A DNA stretch of 64,000 nt, taken from assembly GCF_963678635.1 (NCBI RefSeq), contig NC_087071.1, forward strand, positions 37,594,438-37,658,437. Reading direction: 5' to 3'. Below are positions 55,870-64,000 of this stretch, in pieces. The translations under genes were made by a program, and so were the position numbers. Source of the DNA: Symsagittifera roscoffensis (taxonomy: Eukaryota > Xenacoelomorpha > Acoela > Convolutidae). The notes beneath the pieces were generated by a model. That model worked only from the letters and a program-made list of their open reading frames with translations. It searched no databases and was not told where the DNA came from. Numbering within the stretch: position 1 is the first letter of the stretch; each line of letters begins with the position of its first letter.

Positions 55870-56250
55870 GTTTTCTTCGATTTTTCGAAGGTGGTACCAG
55901 TTGCCGATAAAGCAACCGATGAGCCTATTTGGTTTGGCGACGGAAATACTGGCATTGATTTAATTCTTATTGACGTATCACATAAGGCATCAGTACAAAC
56001 CAGAAAAACCGCGCCGATTATCTTTGAAGACGAAGACAAGTGCACTCTAATGAATGGAAGATCGGCAGTAAAGCAAAATCGGAAAGGCTCTCGAACAGAA
56101 ACAGCAACGAATTTGCATACAGCTGATAAAACAGAATTTTGCTGACGTCGCCGAGAAGCCATATAAATAGATACTGTAACAGCCAATCGATATGGCGCTG
56201 AGATGGCAGGAAAATATCCGACGAAGATGTCAAAAGAAGACCGTAACTAA
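55870..56250 (+). pseudogene. Decayed coding segment, family member 1 (…YGAEMAGK…SKEDRN stop)
   Basis: An open frame from about 55891 reads VVPVADKATDEPIWFGDGNT and onward for about 84 codons. After frame changes, the end of the segment reads TVTANRYGAEMAGK and SKEDRN followed by TAA near 56250. The same terminus is at 60940-61080 (TGTANEYGSEMAGK, SREDRN, stop). Sequence kept across a frame-damaged pair suggests an old gene or transposon protein. Identity unknown. Confidence 0.4.
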
Positions 56251-56366
56251 ATTTGAGACATGAAGGTTAATTCAAATGATGCTTTCCAAGTGTTAGTTGA
56301 ATTGTACTTATTTGTCTTAACATTGTCTGTTTCATTTTCATCAATTGATTCAATTGGTTTGATTTT

Positions 56367-56900
56367 TGTTCCGACTTTCGATACGAAAGTAACGGAATTT
56401 TTGTGCTCGGGGTGGGTTTTTTTTCTTAGACAAATTTCGACTTTTTAACTAGCCATTTTTGATGGAATTTTTTTTACATCATTCGAAAAGTATTGTTGTC
56501 CTGAGCTCAAATTTAAAAAGATATTTCACCTGTGATCTTTTTTCGTAAAGTTATGGCTTTTAAAGATTGCCATTTTGGCCAATTTGGGACAATTAACGCG
56601 CGATATATTTCGCGCTATTAACGCGTAAGCGGAGAGTTAATCCGTCTTAGAAATCGTTCCAAACTGGTTAAAAGAAGCTTATTCGCCATAATTGGTTTGT
56701 TACAAGGAGCAAAATCTATCCTTTTGTACTTTGTATGGCATGTGGGGGGATGATTTTTCATTAAAAATTTCAAATTTTGAAGAAAAAAAAATTTTCATTT
56801 TATTTTTTCTTACATTTAATTTTTTAATGTTATTACTGCTCCATAAACCTTAAAAGGCAGTCGGAACATTCAGGGCTTCGCCCTGATACGAGCAGTCTTG
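56367..56900 (-). mobile_element. Hairpin-rich element, copy 3 of 7
   Basis: Reverse orientation: TGTTCCGACTTTCGATACG at the left, ...CTGATACGAGCAGTCTTG at the right. All three fold-backs are present. The paralogous place near 61185 has no insertion there, giving an empty site. Confidence 0.75.
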
Positions 56901-57297
56901 TCTTTTGTTTTGTTATTACTAACCAACAGAACGACAAAAAGCTCAAGATTTGTGATCAGTCAATCTCTGTGCTGCGAATTGAATTAGTTCATTATTTTCT
57001 TAAGCTTCCAAGTATGCCAAAAATTTTAAGAGATTCTGAATGAAACAAAAAAAGCTCGTAGGAATTCAGTATGTATTTAGCTCAATACTCGCAAAGGCAA
57101 CAATGATATCAGTATCTTGATTATATCAAAAAAATAACGCGAAAAAGTAATCTCCTAGTTGCTCCTTGTAATGGTCACCTTACGAAGTGTTTGTTGTAAT
57201 ATGGCAATCCATTGCCCGGATCTCTAATCGGCATTTTGAAGCGAATTGAGCAAAATCTGAAAGCCGAATCTTGAGAGGAATTGAAGTCTAAAATTAA

Positions 57298-57825
57298 CAA
57301 AACTGCTCGTATCAGGGCGAAGAACTGAATGTTCCGACCGCCTTTTAAGGTTTATGGAGCAGTAATAACATTGAAAAAATCAATGAAATAAAGCAAAATG
57401 AAAAAAAAAAATTTCTAAAATTTGAAATTTTTTATGAAAATCATCCCCCCACACGCCATATAAAGTACAAAAGGATAGATTTCGCTCCTTGTAACAAACC
57501 AATTAAGGCAAATAAGCTTCTTTTGACCAATTTGGAACAATTTTTATGGTGGATAACTCTCCGTTTACGCGTTAATAGCGCGAAATATATCGCGCGTTAA
57601 TTGCCCAAATTGGCCAAAATGGCCATCTTCAAACCTCCGTAACTTTACGAAAAACAATCACAGGTGAAATACCTTTTCAAATTTGAGCTCAAGACAACAA
57701 TACCTTTCGAATGATATAAAAAAAGTCCGCCAAAAATGGCTAGTTAAAAAGTCGAAATTTGTCTGAAGAAAAAAAAACACCCCGAGCACAAATATTCCGT
57801 TACTTTCGTATCGAAAGTCGGAACA
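57298..57825 (+). mobile_element. Hairpin-rich element, copy 4 of 7
   Basis: The first fold-back is damaged (GAAGAACTG in place of GAAGCCCTG); the central and terminal ones are intact. It ends one base before copy 5 begins, so the two are effectively head to tail. Confidence 0.7.
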
Positions 57826-57826
57826 A

Positions 57827-58374
57827 CAAGACTGCTCGTATCAGGGCAAAGCCCTGAATGTTCCGACTGCCTTTTGAGGTTTATGGAGCAGCAGTAATAA
57901 CATAAAAAAATTAAATGAAATGAAAAAAAAATGAAATTTTTTATTTTTTTAATTTGAAATTTTTCGGCATATAGAAATCACACGGCATATAAATTTCAAA
58001 AAGAGAGATTTTTTGTTCCTTGTAACAAATCAATTATTGCAAATAAGCTTCGTTCAACTAATTTGGAACGATTTATAAGACGGATTAAATCTCCGCTTTT
58101 GCGTTAATAGCGCGATTTATATCGCGCGTTATTTGTCCCAAAATTGGCCAAATGGCCAAAATGGCAATCTTTAAACCCTCATAACTTTACGAAAAATGAT
58201 CACAGGTGAAATATCTTTTCAAATTTAAGCTCTCTGGACAACAATACCTTTTGAATGATATAAAAAAAATTCCGTCAAAAATGGCCAGTTAAAAAGTCGA
58301 AATTTGTCTGAAGAAAGAAAAAACCCCACCCCGAGCACAAATATTCCGTTACTTTCGTATCGAAAGTCGGAACA
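57827..58374 (+). mobile_element. Hairpin-rich element, copy 5 of 7
   Basis: Abuts copy 4 in the same orientation. The central palindrome reads TAATAGCGCGATTTATATCG here. The terminal CTTTCGTATCGAAAG hairpin is intact. Confidence 0.7.
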
Positions 58375-58748
58375 AGAATGTAATAACATACGAAGAAGCT
58401 TTGACACAATGTTATCAAGAAGTTACGTCAAACAATCAGAACATGTTCGGAAAATTCATTAGATATGGTCTGTTTTACGACGTAGGAAGTATCTTCATTA
58501 TTCCGTCGAAGCATCAATTCACTATTCAGTTCTTCATCGCGTGCCAAAAGCATTGGAAGATTTCTTTAAACCAGTTTCAGTATTCAATCCAATTGAATTG
58601 TGTTCCCAAATGCGAACTATGAATAGCGCCGTTAGATTTGACAACCATTCTTGTCAACATATCAGCGAAAATTGTATTACTGAAATCAGAGATAGACAGT
58701 GAGTGCAGCTGAGTTCGCTTAAAAGCTTTGAACTACACTCCTAATTGA

Positions 58749-59069
58749 CAGTTTTCTACGGACCCAGTTTCTTCTACCCAGAAAACAGGTTTTGCGAATG
58801 GTCTCCACAAGCAATTTCACGATGATAAGTCGGACACTTCGCATGACAAAGTGCATCACATTCTTTTGATTTCACAAAAAAAATCATCTTTCGGAAATCA
58901 GAGTTCAGAATTGGTGACTGAAAGAAAGAAGAAACTCTCCAGTGAAATAAGGAAATACTTTTCAGACAGCCCGGAAAGCGTCAAAAACTTTAGTCATGAA
59001 TCAATGGGCTTTGATAAAAACGCAGATCATCAAGACACGCACAATTTCAAAAAATCAGATGATTTCTAA
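58749..59069 (+). CDS. Hypothetical open frame of about 105 codons, possible terminal exon
   Basis: An AG acceptor-like site (TAATTGACAG) precedes an open frame from about 58752 to a TAA at 59067. It is polar and charged, with SSELVTERKKKLSSEIRKYF and Ser/Asp/His-rich stretches and no ATG at its start; a Met codon follows only downstream. No copy is recognised in the 60.9-63.8 kb block, and I do not recognise the product. It could be a real terminal exon, a transposon remnant or chance. Confidence 0.3.
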   Translation, partial: QFSTDPVSSTQKTGFANGLHKQFHDDKSDTSHDKVHHILLISQKKSSFGNQSSELVTERKKKLSSEIRKYFSDSPESVKNFSHESMGFDKNADHQDTHNFKKSDDF

Positions 59070-59763
59070 CAGTATTTTCACTAAAACAGAAGCGATAACT
59101 TAATGGCGTCTTCGCCTGTTTCTGTTGTTTCAGGAAAAGTTTTAGTTGACTTACAGTAGTCACCGGTCGATTTATTGAGCAATTTTGTAGCAATTTGTCA
59201 TACCGCTACTGCAATAGCAGTAATTGATTATGTATGTACCACCAATCTACGGTGCTTAGTTATTACTTTTATGGTATACTCAAAGTCACAGTGTGTTATG
59301 ACATTGAGACCAAGTGAGAGATCAGAGTTGTTCAGCGCTGATCTAGTTCTCAGTAACAAATAACAAAGCAAAGAAAAAGAAAACTAAATTCAATATACAG
59401 AATACAGTATTGAATTATACCTTGTTTTCAATTGATATCGCAACGCATATCACACAATTCAAATTTTGAGCACTGGATAAGTACCTAATCCTCTGTCCGA
59501 CCTACTAACATGTCCCAATGCGATACTGGCTTGTCACGGTAGATCCGATACCGAAATTAGTGATTGTTTTTAATCGATTCCGACGGATTTTCCGGAAAAC
59601 GGCGTTCCCAGCTTTTGTTCTATAAAACAACGTTATCACCTTTCAAGAAACAATCATGAGGAATTCATGAGAAAGTCAGCATTGGCTCCTTGATGGCAAT
59701 TCAAAATTGTACTGGTACTGAAAGAAAATTCAAACAAAAAATGATCTTATCTTCCGGTACTGT

Positions 59764-59806
59764 GATTTGAGAGTTCAAAACCATCGTGATTTGAGAGTTC
59801 AAAACT
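59764..59806 (+). repeat. Short tandem repeat GTGATTTGAGAGTTCAAAAC, two units
   Basis: Two direct copies of a roughly 21-bp unit. A single copy of GTGATTTGAGAGTTCAA occurs at the paralogous place near 63587. Confidence 0.7.
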
Positions 59807-60480
59807 ATTTTAATCACGGAGAGCGTGGGTTGACTGTCCATTTGATCGTACACTCAAACGGTGTTGATGCAATCAAATCAAAATGCATGTATCTCTAGCC
59901 AGTGTGGTTGTTCAACGTGAAACTCCCACAGATCAAACGATGCATGTTTCGAAAAATGTTTGGCGACAGTATGGTATGGTAGCAACAAACTGATTGGAGT
60001 GAACTTTTTCAAGTAAAGTTTTTCAGATGAAAAAAGTTATTCGAGATAGTTTGTAAATTAAATTAATTACGGAGTCTATATCTATATTTCAGGCTTCAAG
60101 CATCAACTTGCCAAGTAAGCTACTTCGGACATCAGTACCGGATAAGTTATGCCGTGATGCATTGTTGTCAGATATACCAGCTACCGCGTCAAGGCTCACT
60201 ATGCATGACCATCACGCTAAATTTAGTTGCCCACTTTGTTTTTTTGAAACCCTAATTAGAAAGAGCATTATGTTCCATCCCAATAAAAAATTTCTAATGC
60301 GTGATCCAGAATCATATGCTGAAAGTATAAACGAATCGAGTATAAAGAACAAACCAGTAAAAGCGTGAAAGGATGGACGGAATTTTCAACAATAATAAAA
60401 GTTCTGCCACTCCAGTTGTACCAGTAGACGGCATGCACCAGGCGTATCTGGGTGTTGGGTAAGGGTTCGGAAGGTTGTAG
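59805..60480 (+). pseudogene. Relic of a transposase-like gene (animal TNP2-like type)
   Basis: Translated pieces on the plus strand appear in order but in changing frames. They are HLIVHSNGVDAIKSKC-type and PVW sequence near 59830-59920; ATVWYGSNKLIGVNFF near 59960-60015; LLSDIPATASRLTMHDHHAK with a following CPLC (60108-60366, open for 86 codons); and VDGMHQAYLGVG near 60428-60463. The series N/DGV-x-KS, LWPVW, LWYG-K, DIPA-A-LxM, CPLC-like and P-VD-MH-x-x-LGV is characteristic, as I recall it, of a family of animal transposase-domain proteins related to plant TNP2. Stops and frame changes show it is dead. A domain search would settle the family. Confidence 0.5.
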
Positions 60481-60929
60481 TCACAAAAATGGCTCAAAGG
60501 GTTGTTGATCCGTGATGTTGATGATATGGTTTCTTTCATTAAAGTAGGGATTTTTTTGCCAGATATATGTGCGGTTGGTTTGAAATACACTGGTTGATTT
60601 TTTCTTGTCTAAAAATTAAGATCAAGTAGGGTAAACATGCTGCTTCATTCAGCTGACAAGCGATTTTAAAAGTGCAGTGCGCCCACTCTCAGAAGGCTCT
60701 GAAAATCGTCTTTGAAAAATTTAGTACTTTGAGCTACTCAATACGACTTCTGATGTTTTCGAATGAATACACTCCCGAGGCTGGAACAGAGCAGAAAACG
60801 ATAACACAGATGTTGTGTTCTCTCCAAATGTCCATGCCATAAGTAACCATGCTTGGCAAGCAAAAACGTTAGACCGCTGCGGAAAGAAAGAGCAGCGAAA
60901 AAGGACGCGATTTTTGTACAGCAATTAAA

Positions 60930-61080
60930 CTGGCTAAGAATTTTGTATAGCTGATAATTAGGAATTTTGCTGAAGACACCGAAAAAACCATGGAATTAGC
61001 TACTGGAACAGCGAATGAATATGGCTCTGAGATGGCAGGGAAAAATTTAGAGAAGAGGTCAAGAGAAGACCGTAACTAAA
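60930..61080 (+). pseudogene. Decayed coding segment, family member 2 (…YGSEMAGK…SREDRN stop)
   Basis: An open stretch ending in a TAA near 61080 reads NFAEDTEKTMELATGTANEY then GSEMAGKN and SREDRN. It matches 56150-56250 in peptide and position of stop. The upstream part carries stops. Product unknown. Confidence 0.4.
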
Positions 61081-61262
61081 ATTGAGACGTGGATGTTAGT
61101 TCAAATCATGCTTTCCAATTATTTGCTTAATTGTAATTCTGTTCTTAAAATTTTCAGTTTCATTTTCATCAATTTACTGAACTGATTTGTTATTTTTTGT
61201 TTTGGGAAATTTCTAACCAACAGAATTCAACCAATGTGTTGCGACTGAAATAAATTGATAAT

Positions 61263-61793
61263 TGTTCCGACTTTCGATACGAAAGTAACGGAATATTTGT
61301 GCTCGGGTGGGTTTTTTTTTCTTCAGACAAATTTCGACTTTTTAGCTAGCCCTTTTTGACGGATTTTTTTTATTTCATTCGAAAAGTATTGTTGTCCTGA
61401 GCTCAAATTTGAAAAGATATTTCACCTGTGAATTTTTTTCGCAAAGTTACGGGGGTTTAAAGATTGCCACCTTGGCCAATTCGGGACAATTAACGCGCGA
61501 TATATTTCGGGCTATTAACGCGTAAGCGGAGAGTTAATCCGTCGTTGAAATTGTTCCAAATTGGTTAAAAGAAGCTTTTTTGCAATAATTGGTTTGTTAC
61601 AAGGAGCGAAATCTATCCTTTTGTACTTTATATGGCGTGTGGGTGGATGATTTTCATAAAAAATTTCAAATTTTAGAATTTTTTTTTTCATTTTATTTTA
61701 TTACATTTAAATTTATTTTTTGTTATTACTGCTTCATAAACCTCAAAAGGCAGTCGGAACATTCAGGGTTTCGCCCTGATACGAGCAGTCTTG
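61263..61793 (-). mobile_element. Hairpin-rich element, copy 6 of 7
   Basis: Reverse orientation, with ends as in copy 3. The matching place in the other block (near 57000) is uninterrupted, so this insertion is independent of copy 3. Confidence 0.75.
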
Positions 61794-61900
61794 TTTTGTT
61801 TTGTTGTACGTATGTCAAAAATCTTAAGTGATTATGAAGAGTAACTAGCGATGTGCGATAGCTCGTGAGAAGACGGCATGTGTTCAGTGCCATACTCAAA

Positions 61901-62413
61901 CAAGACTGCTCGTATCAGGGCAAAGCCCTGAAAGTTCCGACTGCCTTTTAAGGTCCATGGAGCATTAATAAGATGAAAAATTTTAATGGAATAAAAAAAT
62001 AAAAAAACTTTTTGAAAAAATTTGAGAATTATGTAAAAACATCCCCCCTACAAAGTGATAGATTTTGCGCCTATTAACAAATCAATTATGGCATATAAGC
62101 TTCCTTGAATCAATTTGGAACGATTTCTAAGACGAATTAAATCTCCCTTACGCGTTGATAGCGCGAAATTTATCGCGCGTTAATTGTCCCAAATTGGTCA
62201 AAATGGCAATCTTTAAACCCCCATAACTTTACGAAAAATGATCACAAGTAAATTATCTTTTCAAATTCAAGCTCAGGACAACAATAGCTTTCGAATGATA
62301 TTTTAAAAATTCCGTCGAAAACTGCTAGTTAAAAAGTCGAAATTTGTCTGAAGAAAAAAAAACCCCACCCCGAGCACAAATATTCCGTTACTTGCGTATC
62401 GAAAGTCGGAACA
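61901..62413 (+). mobile_element. Hairpin-rich element, copy 7 of 7
   Basis: The shortest copy (513 bp), with an internal deletion around the CATCCCCC section and one change in the terminal hairpin (TTGCGTATCGAAAG). The paralogous place (near 57090-57100) reads through without an insertion. Confidence 0.75.
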
Positions 62414-62821
62414 AAAAGAAACGATGATATCAAATCGGAGACGTTGCTTTACCCAACACGAGATTGAATGAGAATATACATAAATACATAAGATCGTAAC
62501 GACGTTATGTCAGATTTGAATGCAAATTAGCCTTTGGAATCTAATTCTATGTATTAAATCGCAAAGAGAAGACCGATGAAAAAACTCGAAGCAGAAACTG
62601 ATAAGGTGATAGAAAATCGTAGAATAAACTAAAAAATTTGCGATCAAAAACAAAAGCAGACCTTTTTCAGTTTTTAAAGTTTTTTTGCAGAAGATCTTGA
62701 TCCAAATAACAACGCCGAAGATGCTGTTGGGTTCAAAAAACGAGATGAGAGGTACATTTTCAACTTAAGGCACATTTTCAACTTAAGGCACGTCAACTTA
62801 AAGCAAAGCACTTTTTTGCAG

Positions 62822-63051
62822 TTCCTCGGTTGATCTCATTTGGACGCAATCTTGCAAAAAAAAAGTTTGGAGATCACCAGGAGTGCAGATTGAGGTTGGA
62901 AAAGGTTGGGTGTGAAAGTAGTTTGGTAGCTGTCAGAAAAAAATCCACTGGAGGAAGAACAGACGTTCAGAAAAAGCGTCAGTTTAAAATCCGAGAGAGC
63001 CAGCATACGCTTACGCACAAGCCAAATATTCTGAGAATGTCATGGGTTTAA
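62822..63051 (+). CDS. Hypothetical basic open frame, possible exon
   Basis: A good acceptor (CACTTTTTTGCAG) precedes an open frame of about 75 codons ending in a TAA at 63049. It is rich in Lys and Arg (RKKSTGGRTDVQKKRQFKIR) and has two Cys. No donor is needed if it is terminal. Upstream is a short tandem repeat of TTTTCAACTTAAGGCAC (about 62757-62790). Not recognised; chance is possible. Confidence 0.25.
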
Positions 63052-63589
63052 CCTATTGCAATATACATGCAGCTTAGGCGCGCAACTTGTTGCAGGAGAA
63101 GCAGAAGAATTGACAAGTGGAACCTGACGAAAACTATCACTGACTATCTGTTTCAGCTGTCATGTTTGAGTCAAATTTTGTTGATGTTTGGCTTTTCGTT
63201 TGTTTGATGACAGCCTGTCAAATCTGAGTATATTTGTGTCTTTGTCATATTGCGAATTTTTCATTAATCACTCGCGAACATCAATGTGAACTTGGTTTTT
63301 TGATTTATTTTCTTTGGCTAAGTTTTCGAATTTTGGTTGAATTTTCAAACAGAAATATCAAAACTTTTAGCTGTAGTTTTGATAACACTTTGGTTGACGA
63401 ATGTTTGTTCAGAAGATCTTTTTATATAAAATCACTAACAGAAAAATTTGTGTCCTAGTTGCTCAATGTGATTCTGATCAATTCTTTAGTGAAATATTAG
63501 AATCGTGTGCCCGAGTCCATTGTGTGCAATTTTTATTTCAAACATCGATGCAATCTTCCTTTACTCAAGCAAGCGGGACCTGCATCGTG

Positions 63590-63750
63590 ATTTGAGAGTT
63601 CAATTTGTTTTGTTCACGAAAAGCGTGAGTTGTCTGTCAACTTGATTGTAAACTCAGAAAAATTTCATGTATTCAAGTCGAAATGCAAGTCTCTTTGGCC
63701 AGTGTGGTTGACCATTGCGGATCACCCACCGATCAATTGATGTACCTCTT
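63590..63750 (+). pseudogene. Second relic of the transposase-like gene
   Basis: One frame reads ELSVNLIVNSEKFHVFKSKC followed by KSLWPVWLTIADHPPIN and a stop. It aligns with 59805-59945 at peptide and nucleotide level, and keeps the LWPVW and PP motifs better than that copy does. The later parts of the gene are not seen in this block. Confidence 0.45.
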
Positions 63751-63825
63751 TTTCCCCGGTACTCTTGTTTCTTTGCGAGCAAGAATCCTCAATTACCTAC
63801 CGATTCTTTTGATTATTTCGTAGAG

Positions 63826-64000
63826 TTATCGCAACAAATACTGCACTTCAATCAGAAAATTTTGTCGGTGTCGTGGAACAATTAAACTACTTGATAGATT
63901 ATAAAAGTGCTCATTTCGATGAAAATGCTCCAAGCCTTAAAAAATTATCCAAAAACAAGCAGCATATAATGAACAACTACCAGCTGTTGGATTTAACAGT
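63826..64000 (+). CDS. Possible exon, runs off the window
   Basis: An acceptor-like TTTCGTAG precedes a frame that stays open to the end of the window (about 58 codons). It reads ALQSENFVGVVEQLNYLIDY, then an Asp/Glu/Lys-rich segment. Composition is protein-like (a hydrophobic/polar mix, not low complexity), but there is no homologue I recognise and no second splice site in view. Confidence 0.3.

Larger units (their letters stand above)
55870..63800 (+). repeat. Diverged tandem duplication of a roughly 4-5-kb block
   Basis: Ordered matches link 56150-56366 with 60970-61200, 56910-57120 with 61200-61260 plus 61800-61905 and 62414-62440, and 59764-59945 with 63590-63750. All are in the same orientation. 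The blocks differ by many substitutions and by independent insertions of the hairpin-rich element. Confidence 0.6.

Noticed and set aside
1-64000. CRISPR arrays, bacterial operons, riboswitches
   Set aside because: Repeats lack constant-length spacers, genes are split by GT-AG introns, and no ribosome-binding sites precede the coding exons.

Overview
This is a 64-kb, strongly AT-rich, gene-poor piece of an invertebrate animal nuclear genome. The evidence is spliced genes with GT-AG introns of 0.5 to 3 kb, a homologue of the metazoan gene TBATA (SPATIAL), a Ty3/gypsy-type retroelement and many small non-autonomous DNA transposons. The sequence does not let me name the species or phylum.

Layout. 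(1) 1-9597 (block A1) has a near-copy at about 39875-47447 (block A2). Each block carries a minus-strand two-exon gene for a 90-residue secreted cysteine-rich protein, a 98-nt conserved minus-strand exon, and a plus-strand signal-peptide exon. (2) 9620-13717 (block B1) has a copy at 23040-26580 (block B2). Both hold promoter-side sequence plus exons 1 and 2 of TBATA. (3) The main TBATA gene runs on the minus strand from exon 1 at 26127 (inside B2) to exon 8 at 13957. Splice phases agree at all seven introns. A 200-N assembly gap (13718-13917) follows exon 8, and B1 with its spare exons 1-2 lies beyond the gap. (4) 28625-36419 is a retroelement on the minus strand: one long gag-pol frame flanked by 1.68-kb direct repeats. 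This is a circularly permuted, about 1.27-unit tandem arrangement, not a simple LTR-to-LTR insertion. (5) 36420-39874 and 47448-54370 hold no gene I can support, only degenerate repeats and tRNA-like relics. (6) 54.4-64.0 kb is a mosaic: 160-bp repeats with a shared coding signature, a diverged tandem duplication of about 4-5 kb, relics of a transposase-like gene, and five of the seven copies of an unnamed 0.51-0.55-kb hairpin-rich mobile element.

Mobile DNA. Paralogous blocks supply natural empty sites. A 433-bp element with hAT-type ends and an 8-bp target duplication is present in A1 and absent from A2. Copies of the hairpin-rich element sit at different places in the two halves of the 55.7-63.8 kb duplication. 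Another family has CCCGCATCC-type ends and internal arrays of the palindrome TTATAATCGATTATAA.

Genes. No operon or shared pathway is evident. TBATA is a conserved animal gene of poorly defined function. The cysteine-rich protein is predicted to be secreted. Most of the remaining sequence is transposon-derived. All alignments were done by eye, so boundaries outside splice sites and terminal repeats are approximate.
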